DNA of 20,002 nt from assembly GCA_030680655.1 (NCBI GenBank), contig JAUXUZ010000470.1, positions 1-20,002 of the forward strand, read 5' to 3'. Under the pieces are notes generated by a model. It had not been told where the DNA came from, did no database searches, and was given only the letters and a program-made list of their open reading frames with translations. Positions 13,503 to 20,002 of this stretch are shown one piece after another; the first letter of the stretch is position 1, and each line of letters starts with the position of its first letter. The DNA comes from Phycisphaerales bacterium (GTDB taxonomy: Bacteria > Planctomycetota > Phycisphaerae > Phycisphaerales > UBA1924). The position numbers and the translations under genes were made by a program.

Positions 13503-14171
13503 TCAGTCGCTCCCCGCCTCAACCGCGATCTTCCCTGCCGCCGCTGTCGCCAGCCACACCGGGTCGTGCCCCTGGGCCTGCACCAACATCGACTGGGCCT
13601 GCGGGTCGGCGTCCAGCACCGTCAGCCTCACCCCCGGCATCAGCCCGTGCCGCGCGGCGAAGCCGAGGAACGCCCCCTCCTGATCGGCAACCCGCACCAG
13701 ACGCGTCTTGTCACCCATAGCGCAGGCGCTCAGCGGGCGTGAGCTGGCCGCGCGGGTCTGGCCCGACTTGTCGGGGATCGGGTCGCCGTGCGGGTCGACG
13801 CTCGGGTGGCCGAGCAGGGCGTCGATCGCGTCGATCACCAGTGGAGAAACCGCATGTTCGAGGCGCTCGGCTTCTGCGTGGACCGTCGACCAGTCAAGCT
13901 TGAGCGTGCGTACCAGGAACGTCTCCAGGAGGCGGTGCCTGCGCAGCACGTCGGTCGCCGCCCGTCTCCCCTTGCCCGTGAGCGTGATGCCGCCGTACCG
14001 CTCGGCCTTGACCAGCTTCCCCTCCGCCAGCCGCTTGATCATCGAGGTCGCCGTCCCCTTGGTCACCCCCAGCACCGCGGCCAGGCGCACCAGCCCCGCC
14101 TCGCCGGTGGGCGACTCGTCGCAGAGGGTGAGGAGGGCTTTGAGGTAGTTCTCGACGGTTTCGGTGGCCAT
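13503..14171 (-). CDS. mntR: DtxR/MntR family metal-dependent repressor
   Basis: A 222-residue three-domain repressor. An N-terminal winged helix covers about 5-65 (VENYLKALLTL; LGVTKGTATSMIKRLAEGKLV; GITLTGKG). A dimerisation and metal-binding domain follows at about 68-145, with HRLLETFLV, VHAEAERLEHAVS (H98, H106) and the DPHGDPIP motif characteristic of DtxR/MntR proteins. A C-terminal SH3/FeoA-like domain occupies about 150-218. It should bind DNA when loaded with Mn2+ or Fe2+. It is divergent from a Mn-type ABC importer operon, which points to manganese; the symbol is given on that basis. A perfect palindrome in the shared 87-bp intergenic region is its probable operator, so it may also regulate itself. 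The start ATG 14171 has only a weak GGTGA ahead. Confidence 0.9.
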   Translation of the reverse strand: MATETVENYLKALLTLCDESPTGEAGLVRLAAVLGVTKGTATSMIKRLAEGKLVKAERYGGITLTGKGRRAATDVLRRHRLLETFLVRTLKLDWSTVHAEAERLEHAVSPLVIDAIDALLGHPSVDPHGDPIPDKSGQTRAASSRPLSACAMGDKTRLVRVADQEGAFLGFAARHGLMPGVRLTVLDADPQAQSMLVQAQGHDPVWLATAAAGKIAVEAGSD

Positions 14172-14193
14172 GAGGTCACCGACTCTACGCGCC

Positions 14194-14222
14194 TTGACAC
14201 GGCCGGGGGTTCACTCTAAAGT
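14194..14222 (+). promoter_or_regulatory. Strong sigma-70 promoter of the manganese transport operon
   Basis: TTGACA, 17 bases, TAAAGT: a perfect -35, optimal spacing and a 4/6 -10. The predicted start is near 14229, leaving a leader of about 30 nt before ATG 14259. Confidence 0.75.
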
Positions 14223-14237
14223 TTGAGTACTCAAACT
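14220..14237. promoter_or_regulatory. 18-bp operator palindrome, probable MntR site
   Basis: AGTTTGAGTACTCAAACT is a perfect palindrome that overlaps the end of the -10 box and the predicted transcription start, so a bound repressor would block the promoter. Its TTT-GAG-TA-CTC-AAA form resembles DtxR/MntR sites. A further TTGAGT half-site at 14239 and ACTC at 14251 lie just downstream. Confidence 0.7.
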
Positions 14238-14258
14238 CTTGAGTCTGGATACTCCCAC

Positions 14259-15140
14259 ATGCTTATCGCCCGCCGCACAGTTTCAGCCGCCATCGCCCTG
14301 CTCTCGGCCTCGCTCGCCCACGCCCAGCCCGGCGGCGGAACGCCCGCGCCCGACAAGAACGGGTACTGGCTCTTCAACCCCACGCCCCGAGACCTGATGC
14401 GCCAGATGAGCACCGACCGGCCGGACACGACCGAGAGCCCGTTCACCCTCGACGCCGGGCACGTACAGGTGGAACTCAGCTTTGTGGACTTCACCTACGG
14501 CCGCGGCAACGGCACGAACACCCGGACGCTCGCCGTTGCGCCGATGCTGGTCAAGTTCGGCCTGACCAACAGCATCGACTTGCAGATCGGCATCGATCCG
14601 TACACCCAGGAGCGTGCCGAGGTCCGCGCGACGGGCGTCACCGAGCGTTTCAGCGGCTTCGGAGACACGACCGTGCGCCTGAAGGTCAACGTCTTCGGCA
14701 ACGACTCAACCGAAGCCACCGGCGGATGGGCCCTCGCCGTCATGCCGTTTGTCACCTTCCCCACCGCCCGCGAAGGGCTCGGCGCCGACAAAGTCGAGGG
14801 CGGCATCATCGTCCCCGCGGCCGTGGACCTGTGTGAAGGGTGGAGCCTGGGCCTCATGGCCGAGCTGGACTTTGTTTCCAGCGCTGACGGCGACGGCAAC
14901 GCGCTCGACTTCCTCCACACCGCCACCATCGCCTGCGACCTCTCCGACCGCGTCGGTGCGTTCATCGAGTACGCCGGCTATCTCAGCCTCAGCGACGAGG
15001 AGGACTACCGCGCCTACTTCAACACCGGCATGACCTACGCCCTCACCGCCGATGTGCAGCTCGACTGCGGCGTGCGCATCGGCCTCACCGGACCTGCCGA
15101 CGACCTCGGGGTGTTCACGGGCGTCTCGCTCCGCTGGTGA
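14259..15140 (+). CDS. Outer-membrane beta-barrel, Phenol_MetA_deg-type transporter
   Basis: The protein has 293 residues. ATG 14259 opens a signal peptide ending AHA (about residues 1-22). TDRPDTTESPFTLDAGHVQVE, shortly after the signal, is typical of the MetA-pathway (Phenol_MetA_deg) outer-membrane family, usually annotated just as 'transporter'. Alternating amphipathic strands run throughout (such as FGLTNSIDLQIGIDPY and AFIEYAGYLSLS), and the protein ends in Trp, as expected for BAM-inserted barrels. Acidic residues are common in the loops. It is the first gene of the operon after the MntR-type operator, and its stop overlaps the region of the binding-protein start. This suggests it is the outer-membrane channel for Mn2+. 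The family name should not be read as evidence of phenol metabolism. Confidence 0.8.
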   Translation: MLIARRTVSAAIALLSASLAHAQPGGGTPAPDKNGYWLFNPTPRDLMRQMSTDRPDTTESPFTLDAGHVQVELSFVDFTYGRGNGTNTRTLAVAPMLVKFGLTNSIDLQIGIDPYTQERAEVRATGVTERFSGFGDTTVRLKVNVFGNDSTEATGGWALAVMPFVTFPTAREGLGADKVEGGIIVPAAVDLCEGWSLGLMAELDFVSSADGDGNALDFLHTATIACDLSDRVGAFIEYAGYLSLSDEEDYRAYFNTGMTYALTADVQLDCGVRIGLTGPADDLGVFTGVSLRW

Positions 15141-15148
15141 CACTTAAG

Positions 15149-16147
15149 ATGAGACCCGCAATGAACCAACCCGCAAAGCACTCCCTTCTCACACCACGCC
15201 GATCCGTCCTGCTACTGGCAATCGCCTGCGCCGGGGCGCTCTTGGCCTGCGCGTGTGAGTCCAGGCCCGCCACGCCACGGCCAGCCGACGGCAGGAAACG
15301 CGTCGTGACCACCTTCACCGTTGTCGCCGACATCGCCCGCAACGTCGCCGGCGACGCCGCCGTCGTCGAGTCGATCACCAAGCCGGGCGCGGAGATCCAC
15401 GACTACGAGCCGACCCCCGGCGACATCGTCAAGGCACAGTCGGCCGACCTGGTGCTCGTCAACGGGCTCGGCCTTGAGCGGTGGTTCGAGAAGTTCATGG
15501 GCAAGGTGAAGAACGTCCCCACCGCTCTGCTCTCTGAGGGCGTCGAGCCGATGAGCATCGGCCAGGGGCCGTACGACGGCAAGCCCAACCCGCACGCGTG
15601 GATGTCCCCCACCATCGCGATCACGTACGTCGCCAACATCCGCGATGCGCTCGTCAGGCTCGACCCACCCAACGCCGCGGTCTACACCGCCAACGCCGAG
15701 CGCTACACCGCCGAGTTGAACGCGATCGACAGCACCCTCCGCGCGGCCCTGGACGCGATCCCCTTACAGCAACGCGTGCTGGTCTCGTGCGAGGGTGCGT
15801 TCTCCTACCTCTGCCGCGATTACGGGATGCGCGAGCTCTACCTCTGGCCCGTCAACGCCGACGAGGAGGGCACGCCGCAGCAGATCATGGGCGTGATCAA
15901 CGCCGTCCGCGCCGCGGGCGTGCCGGTCTGCTTCTCCGAGAGCACCATCAGCGACAAGCCGATGCTGCAGGTCTGCAAAGAGACCGGCGCACGCTACGGC
16001 GGCGTGCTCTACGTCGACTCCCTCACCGACGCCGACGGACCCGCCCCGACCTACCTCGACCTGCTGCGTGTCAACGCCCAGACGATCATCAAGGGGTTCG
16101 GGCTCCCTGCGACCGCTCCCACACCTCCGTCACTCCCGAAGAACTGA
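15149..16147 (+). CDS. Manganese-type metal ABC transporter, substrate-binding lipoprotein
   Basis: A 332-residue cluster A-I (TroA/PsaA/ZnuA) binding protein. The ligand set visible is H84 (EIHDYEPTPGD), H149 (NPHAWMSP), E215 (SCEGAFSYLC) and D290 (YVDSLTDADG). This His-His-Glu-Asp set is that of PsaA/MntC/SitA proteins for Mn2+ or Fe2+; zinc proteins (ZnuA) use a third His and a His-rich loop, both absent. The signal peptide ends in LLAC (lipobox, C34), so it is a periplasmic lipoprotein. Start: ATG 15149 has GGTGA eight bases upstream; GTG 15137 and ATG 15161 are possible. It lies between the outer-membrane channel and the ATPase, in one operon with both. Confidence 0.92.
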   Translation: MRPAMNQPAKHSLLTPRRSVLLLAIACAGALLACACESRPATPRPADGRKRVVTTFTVVADIARNVAGDAAVVESITKPGAEIHDYEPTPGDIVKAQSADLVLVNGLGLERWFEKFMGKVKNVPTALLSEGVEPMSIGQGPYDGKPNPHAWMSPTIAITYVANIRDALVRLDPPNAAVYTANAERYTAELNAIDSTLRAALDAIPLQQRVLVSCEGAFSYLCRDYGMRELYLWPVNADEEGTPQQIMGVINAVRAAGVPVCFSESTISDKPMLQVCKETGARYGGVLYVDSLTDADGPAPTYLDLLRVNAQTIIKGFGLPATAPTPPSLPKN

Positions 16148-16164
16148 CCCGCCCTCTCCCGATC

Positions 16165-17100
16165 ATGGCCAGCAGCCTGCGCACCAATCCGGCGAACACC
16201 CCCCCGCCTCCCCCGTCCCCGGCGATCGACGTGCGCGGCGTCACGGTCGCGTACACAAACGGGCACGTAGCCCTCCGCGACGCGACGTTCTCGCTTGACG
16301 GCGGCACGATCTGCGGGCTCGTCGGCGTCAACGGCAGCGGCAAGTCGACGCTCTTCAAGGCGATCATGGGGTTCGTGAAGCCCGCCGCCGGGTCCGTCCG
16401 GATCAACGGCCAGCCCGTCGGCGCCGCGCACAAGAAGGCCAGCGTCGCCTACGTCCCCCAGTCCGAGGACGTCGACTGGGCGTTCCCCGTCAGCGTGTGG
16501 GACGTGGTGCTGATGGGCAGGTACGGCGCGATGAACCTCCTGCGCATCCCGCGCCAGAGCGACAAGCGCCTCGCGGCCGAGGCGCTCGAGCAAGTCGGCG
16601 TGGCCGATCTGCGAAGCCGGCAGATCGGCGAGCTCTCCGGCGGGCAGCGCAAGCGCGTCTTCCTCGCCCGCGCCCTGGCTCAGCAGGCGAAGATCATCCT
16701 CCTCGACGAGCCGTTCACAGGCGTCGACGTGCAGACGGAAGAGGCGATCATCGCCCTGCTGGACCGCATGCGCGACCAGGGGTGCACGATGCTGGTCTCC
16801 ACCCACAACCTCGGGTCGGTCCCGCGGTTCTGCGACCGGGTCGTCATCATCAACCGCACGGTGGTGGCGGCCGGCCCAACCGCCACCACGTTCACCCGCG
16901 ACAACCTGGCCCTCGCGTTCGGCGGCGCTCTGCGACGCCTCCGGGTCGATCACACGGACGTTCCCGGCGCAACCAGCCACGAGCTGACGGTGCTGACCGA
17001 CGACGAGGGAGCGCTCATCCTCGGCGACGACGGCCTCCCCCCGCCCCGCACCACCCCTGACCGCCCTGCGCCGACCGCGCCCCCGGGGGCCGGCGCGTGA
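16165..17100 (+). CDS. Manganese-type metal ABC transporter, ATP-binding protein
   Basis: The 311-residue ATPase powers the importer at the inner face of the membrane. It shows Walker A GVNGSGKST (about 54-62), Q-loop YVPQSEDVDW, signature LSGGQRKR, Walker B IILLDEP and the H-loop in STH. QSEDVDWAFPVSVWDVVLMGRYG is the usual sequence of metal-chelate importers of the Mn/Zn/Fe type. The N-terminus has a Pro-rich lead (NTPPPPPSP) before the domain. A C-terminal extension of about 60 residues ends in a Pro-rich tail and is longer than in most family members. ATG 16165 is 17 bp after the binding-protein gene. Its TGA overlaps the next GTG start in GTGA. The open frame continues far upstream but only as a shadow of the previous gene. 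Confidence 0.95.
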   Translation: MASSLRTNPANTPPPPPSPAIDVRGVTVAYTNGHVALRDATFSLDGGTICGLVGVNGSGKSTLFKAIMGFVKPAAGSVRINGQPVGAAHKKASVAYVPQSEDVDWAFPVSVWDVVLMGRYGAMNLLRIPRQSDKRLAAEALEQVGVADLRSRQIGELSGGQRKRVFLARALAQQAKIILLDEPFTGVDVQTEEAIIALLDRMRDQGCTMLVSTHNLGSVPRFCDRVVIINRTVVAAGPTATTFTRDNLALAFGGALRRLRVDHTDVPGATSHELTVLTDDEGALILGDDGLPPPRTTPDRPAPTAPPGAGA

Positions 17101-17978
17101 TCGATGCGCTCCTCCAGCCGCTGCAGTCGGAGTTCATGCTCAAGGCGATCGGCGTCAGTGCGCTCATCGGGCTCACCTGCGCGGCCCTGTCGTGCTTCGT
17201 CACGCTCAAGGGGTGGTCGCTGATGGGCGATGCGCTCTCGCACGCGGTCGTGCCCGGCGTCGCGATCGCCTACGCCGCCAAGCTCCCCTTCGCCCTTGGA
17301 GCGTTCGCCTCGGGGATGCTCGCCGCCGGCGTGATGGGGTTCGTCAAAGACCGCACCCGCCTGCGCGAGGACGCGGTGATCGGCATCGTCTTCACCACCT
17401 TCTTTGCGCTGGGCGTGCTGCTGATCTCGCTCTACCCCAGCAACATCAACCTCAAGACGATCGTCTTTGGCAACATCCTGGGCATCGCCGACGCCGACAT
17501 CGTCCAGGTACTGATCATCTCCGCCGTTACGCTCGCGGTGCTCGCCTTCAAATGGAAGGACCTGGTCATCTTCCTCTTCGACCCCAGCCACGCCCGCGCG
17601 GTGGGCCTGCCCACGCGCTTTCTCCACGCGCTGCTCCTGACGCTGCTCGCCGCGACGGCCGTCGCCTCGCTGCAGGCTGTCGGCGCGTGCCTGGTCGTCG
17701 CGATGCTCGTCACGCCGGGCGCAACCGCCTACCTGCTCACCGACCGGTTCGGCGCGATGATGCTGATCGCGATGACGGTCGGCACGCTGACCGCGGCCGT
17801 GGGCGCCTACGCGAGCTACTTCCTCAACGGCTCAACCGGCGGGTGCATCGTGGTGCTCCAGACGGGCGTGTTCGCCGTCACACTCGCCGTTGCCCCCAAG
17901 CACGGCCTGATCACGGCGCACCGGAGCCGCGTGGTTGCGGGAAGGGCGGCGCCCGCCCTCTCAGGCGGTGCCGCATGA
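17097..17978 (+). CDS. Metal ABC transporter permease (ABC-3 family), first copy
   Basis: A 293-residue inner-membrane permease. It has about eight hydrophobic spans and the ABC-3 signature LKGWSLMGDALSHAVVPGVAIAY near residues 37-59, plus the family segment FDPSHARAVGLPTRFLHALL and VASLQAVGACLVVAMLVTPGATAYLLTDR. It begins with GTG overlapping the ATPase stop by 4 bp, which implies translational coupling. The C-terminal tail is short and basic. It is paralogous to the next gene, with which it probably forms a heterodimeric pore as SitC/SitD do. Confidence 0.94.
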   Translation: MIDALLQPLQSEFMLKAIGVSALIGLTCAALSCFVTLKGWSLMGDALSHAVVPGVAIAYAAKLPFALGAFASGMLAAGVMGFVKDRTRLREDAVIGIVFTTFFALGVLLISLYPSNINLKTIVFGNILGIADADIVQVLIISAVTLAVLAFKWKDLVIFLFDPSHARAVGLPTRFLHALLLTLLAATAVASLQAVGACLVVAMLVTPGATAYLLTDRFGAMMLIAMTVGTLTAAVGAYASYFLNGSTGGCIVVLQTGVFAVTLAVAPKHGLITAHRSRVVAGRAAPALSGGAA

Positions 17979-18862
17979 TCGCCCGCCTGCTCGAGCCCTT
18001 CACGCACGGGTTCATGGTTGAGGCGATGCTCGTCGGGAGCCTCGTTGGGGTCTCCTGCGCGCTCCTGTCGTGCTACCTCGTGCTCAAGGGGTGGTCGCTG
18101 ATGGGCGACGCGGTCTCCCACGCGGTGCTGCCGGGTGTGGTGATCGCCTACATGATCGGCTGGCCGCTCTCGGTCGGCGCGTTCCTCGCCGGGCTCTTCT
18201 GCGCGCTGGCCACCGGCTGGATCAAGGCCCACAGCCGCGTGAAAGAGGACACGGTGATGGGGATCGTCTTCACCGGGCTCTTCGCCCTGGGGCTGGTTCT
18301 CTTCTCGCGCGTGCAGACCGACCTTCACCTCAACCACATCCTGTTCGGCAACCTGCTCGGCATCGAGTCTGAAGACATGGTCGAGGCGACCGTCTGCGCG
18401 GGCGTTGCCCTTGTCGTCGTGCTCGTCAAACGCCGGGACCTGCTGGTCTACTGCTTCGACCCCGCCCACGCCCGCGCCGTCGGCCTCCGCCCGCAGGCGC
18501 TCCACTACCTGTTCCTCTGCCTGATCTCGGCCGTCATCGTCGCGTCGCTGCAGGCCGTTGGCATCATCCTCACCGTCGCCATGCTCATCACCCCCGGCTG
18601 CACCGCCAGGCTGCTCACCGACCGCTTCGACCGCACCCTCCTCATCGCCGCCCTCTCCGCAGTCTCCGCGGCCGTCGGCGGCACCTACATCAGCTACTTC
18701 ATCGACGGCGCGACCGGTGCGTGCATCGTCCTTGTGCAGTCCTTCATCTTCTCGCTCGCCCTGGTGTTCGGCCCGCGCCATGGGCTGCTCGCCGGTCGCC
18801 GGGCCACCGCCACGGCGAGGAACGCCTCTCTGGCGCCCCCCGCCACCGGCGCAGAAGCCTGA
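17975..18862 (+). CDS. Metal ABC transporter permease (ABC-3 family), second copy
   Basis: A 295-residue inner-membrane permease. ATG 17975 overlaps the stop of the previous gene in ATGA. It shares LKGWSLMGDAVSHAVLPGVVIAY, FDPAHARAVGLRPQALHYLF and VASLQAVGIILTVAMLITPGCTARLLTDR with its neighbour but differs widely elsewhere, so the duplication is old. Two permeases in one operon is the SitABCD/MntABCD arrangement. It is the last gene of the operon; the next 63 bp show no clear terminator, so some read-through into apaG is possible. Confidence 0.94.
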   Translation: MIARLLEPFTHGFMVEAMLVGSLVGVSCALLSCYLVLKGWSLMGDAVSHAVLPGVVIAYMIGWPLSVGAFLAGLFCALATGWIKAHSRVKEDTVMGIVFTGLFALGLVLFSRVQTDLHLNHILFGNLLGIESEDMVEATVCAGVALVVVLVKRRDLLVYCFDPAHARAVGLRPQALHYLFLCLISAVIVASLQAVGIILTVAMLITPGCTARLLTDRFDRTLLIAALSAVSAAVGGTYISYFIDGATGACIVLVQSFIFSLALVFGPRHGLLAGRRATATARNASLAPPATGAEA

Positions 18863-18910
18863 TCCTTACTCCAGACTCTTCTTTTCCTACCGCGCAGCCT
18901 CATCTTGAGG

Positions 18911-18916
18911 TATGAT
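18911..18916 (+). promoter_or_regulatory. -10 element TATGAT, likely leaderless promoter of apaG
   Basis: TATGAT matches the -10 consensus at five of six positions and ends nine bases before ATG 18926; no Shine-Dalgarno and no good -35 are seen. It lies inside an imperfect inverted repeat, TTGAG-N7-CTC, at 18905-18919. Confidence 0.45.
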
Positions 18917-18925
18917 CTCGTTCGG

Positions 18926-19354
18926 ATGGACACGCTCGTACCAGCAAAGGCGAAGCTCGGCTCGGTCGCGAATAGCGCCGGGTACCGCGTCACCGTCACG
19001 CCGACGTACGTGCCCGAGCAGTCCGACGCCGAGCAGCGCAGGTACATCTTCGAGTACAGCGTGCAGGTGCGGAACGTCGAGGGCCTCCCGGCCACGATCC
19101 GTTCGCGCCACTGGGTGATCGTCGACGAGCTGGCACGCATCAACGACGTGCGCGGCGAGGGCGTTGTCGGCCGTCAGCCACGGCTTGATCAGGGCCAGAC
19201 GTTCGTCTACAAGAGCTTCTGCCCGCTCCCCACGCCGTGGGGAACGATGGAAGGCGAGTTCCAGATGGAAGGCGACGACGGCGAGTGGTTCGAGATCAAG
19301 GTCGGACGCTTCTACCTCGTTGCGCCCACCAACCGCACCCCGCTGCCCGCCTGA
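18926..19354 (+). CDS. apaG: ApaG (DUF525) domain protein
   Basis: A 142-residue soluble protein made up of a single ApaG beta-sandwich: YRVTVTPTYVPEQSDAEQRRYIFEYSVQVRN, then SRHWVIVDE, then the highly conserved GEGVVGRQPRLDQG and the CPLPTPWGTMEGEFQM region. Family members are about 125 residues. ApaG is annotated in enterobacteria as a protein affecting Co2+/Mg2+ efflux, but its biochemical role is unsettled. ATG 18926 is preferred over the upstream TTG 18905, because it follows TATGAT at leaderless distance and because the domain starts soon after. It lies downstream of the Mn transport operon on the same strand; a metal link is possible but ApaG is common in many contexts. Confidence 0.92.
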   Translation: MDTLVPAKAKLGSVANSAGYRVTVTPTYVPEQSDAEQRRYIFEYSVQVRNVEGLPATIRSRHWVIVDELARINDVRGEGVVGRQPRLDQGQTFVYKSFCPLPTPWGTMEGEFQMEGDDGEWFEIKVGRFYLVAPTNRTPLPA

Positions 19355-19358
19355 ACCG

Positions 19359-19760
19359 TCAGCCCGCTTTGCGTGCCTCTTCAATCAACGCCTGCACGCT
19401 CGGGCGGACGACCTCCTTGTCGGCCGCGGCACGGGCGAACTCGCGCATGACCTTCTTGCCCTGCTCGTTGAGGTTCTCAAACCGCAGGCCCATGCTGAAC
19501 CAGAAGAGCTTGACGCGCTTGACCCACATCACCGTGCACTGCACGGGCATCGGGCCGGCCGGCGTGCTCACCGTCACCACAACACCCTGCCCCTTCTCCA
19601 GCTTGATCGAGGACTTCACCCGCATGCCGCCGGCCGACACATCGGCGACCTCGCCGAGGGTGCTGTGGGCCATCGCGCAGGCGAGCCGTCCGTGCTTGCG
19701 GCGCGGGTCAGTCGCGGTGGGCTTGGACGGGTCGTTGTTGTTGCAGGATTCCCAGAACAT
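19359..19760 (-). CDS. PilZ-domain protein, probable c-di-GMP receptor
   Basis: The protein has 133 residues. It has a short N-terminus (Asn/Pro-rich), then RRKHGR at 20-25 (the RxxxR motif, R21 and R25) and DVSAGG at 40-45 ([DN]xSxxG), the two c-di-GMP-binding motifs of PilZ in correct order and spacing. The strands VVVTVSTPAGPMPVQCTVMWVKR and FSMGLRFENL complete the barrel, and a C-terminal helix (about 105-133) follows. The target process, such as motility, stalk or matrix formation, is not indicated by neighbours. Start uncertain: ATG 19760 has AGGG close by; GTG 19787 and GTG 19832 would add 9 and 24 residues. It converges on apaG with only 4 bp between stop codons. Confidence 0.87.
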   Translation of the reverse strand: MFWESCNNNDPSKPTATDPRRKHGRLACAMAHSTLGEVADVSAGGMRVKSSIKLEKGQGVVVTVSTPAGPMPVQCTVMWVKRVKLFWFSMGLRFENLNEQGKKVMREFARAAADKEVVRPSVQALIEEARKAG

Positions 19761-19938
19761 GCCCTGATCATCGGTTTCGCCGCTCACCGAGGCCGCACCG
19801 TCCTCGCGGCAAACACCCGCGCGGGGGAACACGGGTGACGGTCAGGAGGGAGGGGTAAGCCGTCAGACGGTCCCAGAACACGACCAACCGACCCGGACCC
19901 GAGATCCGGCCCCCGGGCGCGACATCGCACGCCGGCCC

Positions 19939-19966
19939 TTGACTTCAAACACCTGTTTGATACAGT
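19939..19966 (+). promoter_or_regulatory. Promoter with operator-like palindrome in the spacer
   Basis: TTGACT, 16 bases, TACAGT. The spacer is exactly TCAAAC-ACCT-GTTTGA (19945-19960), a perfect 6-bp inverted repeat, so a dimeric regulator bound there would lie between -35 and -10. The layout is common for autoregulated TetR-type genes, but the regulator is not identifiable here. Confidence 0.6.
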
Positions 19967-19974
19967 CGTTTCGC

Positions 19975-20002
19975 ATGCCCCACCCGAGCCGACAGCCCGC
20001 AG
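19975..20002 (+). CDS. Start of an unidentified gene (cut by window edge)
   Basis: ATG 19975 lies eight bases after the TACAGT -10 box, with no Shine-Dalgarno, so a leaderless message is likely. Only MPHPSRQPA can be read. This is consistent with the short disordered N-terminus of a TetR-type regulator that binds the palindrome in its own promoter, but nine residues prove nothing. Confidence 0.5.

Noticed and set aside
14229..14258. Manganese riboswitch (yybP-ykoY type) in the transport operon leader
   Set aside because: The predicted leader is only about 30 nt, far too short for that fold.
14259..15140. Phenol degradation gene
   Set aside because: The family name (Phenol_MetA_deg) is historical. 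No catabolic genes are near; the context is metal transport.
15598..16164. Upstream extension of the ATPase frame by 189 codons
   Set aside because: This part is an Arg-rich shadow of the binding-protein gene. The ABC domain starts after ATG 16165. The same applies to 17192-17974 ahead of the second permease.
15149..18862. Zinc (ZnuABC) importer
   Set aside because: The binding protein has Glu at the third ligand position, lacks a His-rich loop, and sits beside a MntR-type rather than Zur-type regulator; two permeases fit Sit/Mnt systems.

Overview
The window is GC-rich, densely coded DNA from what looks like a planctomycete of the Phycisphaerae/Phycisphaerales type. Three points suggest this. 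Three secreted proteins end in the Cys-bounded double repeat (ADLG-QGG ... DG-LDNNDF--FI--FF) that public annotation calls a GC-type dockerin and that is typical of Phycisphaerales. A fourth ends in a PEP-CTERM-like PTPG-TM-RRRR tail. A DUF11-repeat lipoprotein recalls the OmcB proteins of the sister phylum Chlamydiae. The lineage is an inference from protein character; no rRNA gene is present.

Layout. 1-418: 3' part of an Rrf2-type regulator. 458-2424: a secreted, probably six-bladed propeller with GC-type dockerin and a small lipoprotein, both on the minus strand. 2468-2758: a small conserved basic protein. 2862-3941: gmd (GDP-mannose 4,6-dehydratase). 4139-8163: two more GC-dockerin exoproteins, a reprolysin-like metalloprotease with two PA14 domains and a phytase-esterase-like protein. 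8582-9247: a DUF2959 lipoprotein. 9638-11263: the DUF11 (OmcB-like) lipoprotein with a structured leader and a strong terminator. 11391-11485: an unexplained cluster of three hairpins.

12294-13305 region: a minus-strand operon reading PEP-CTERM-like exoprotein, single-TM protein, heme oxygenase. A 17-bp Fur-box-like palindrome lies upstream. This is the best candidate for an undescribed system: an iron-responsive operon coupling a surface protein to heme breakdown.

13503-18862: a manganese-uptake locus. A DtxR/MntR-type regulator diverges from an operon of outer-membrane channel, Mn-type binding lipoprotein, ATPase and two permeases. A near-consensus promoter carries a perfect 18-bp palindrome over its -10 box, so the locus appears to take metal from outer membrane to cytoplasm under feedback control.

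18926-20002: apaG, a PilZ-domain protein, and the start of another gene whose promoter holds an operator-like palindrome. Several genes (2468, 18926, 19975, perhaps 8163 and 2424) have a -10-like hexamer only 6-9 nt before the start codon and no Shine-Dalgarno, suggesting leaderless mRNAs. Others (1774, 6733, 9638, 12294, 12610, 13305) have clear Shine-Dalgarno sites.
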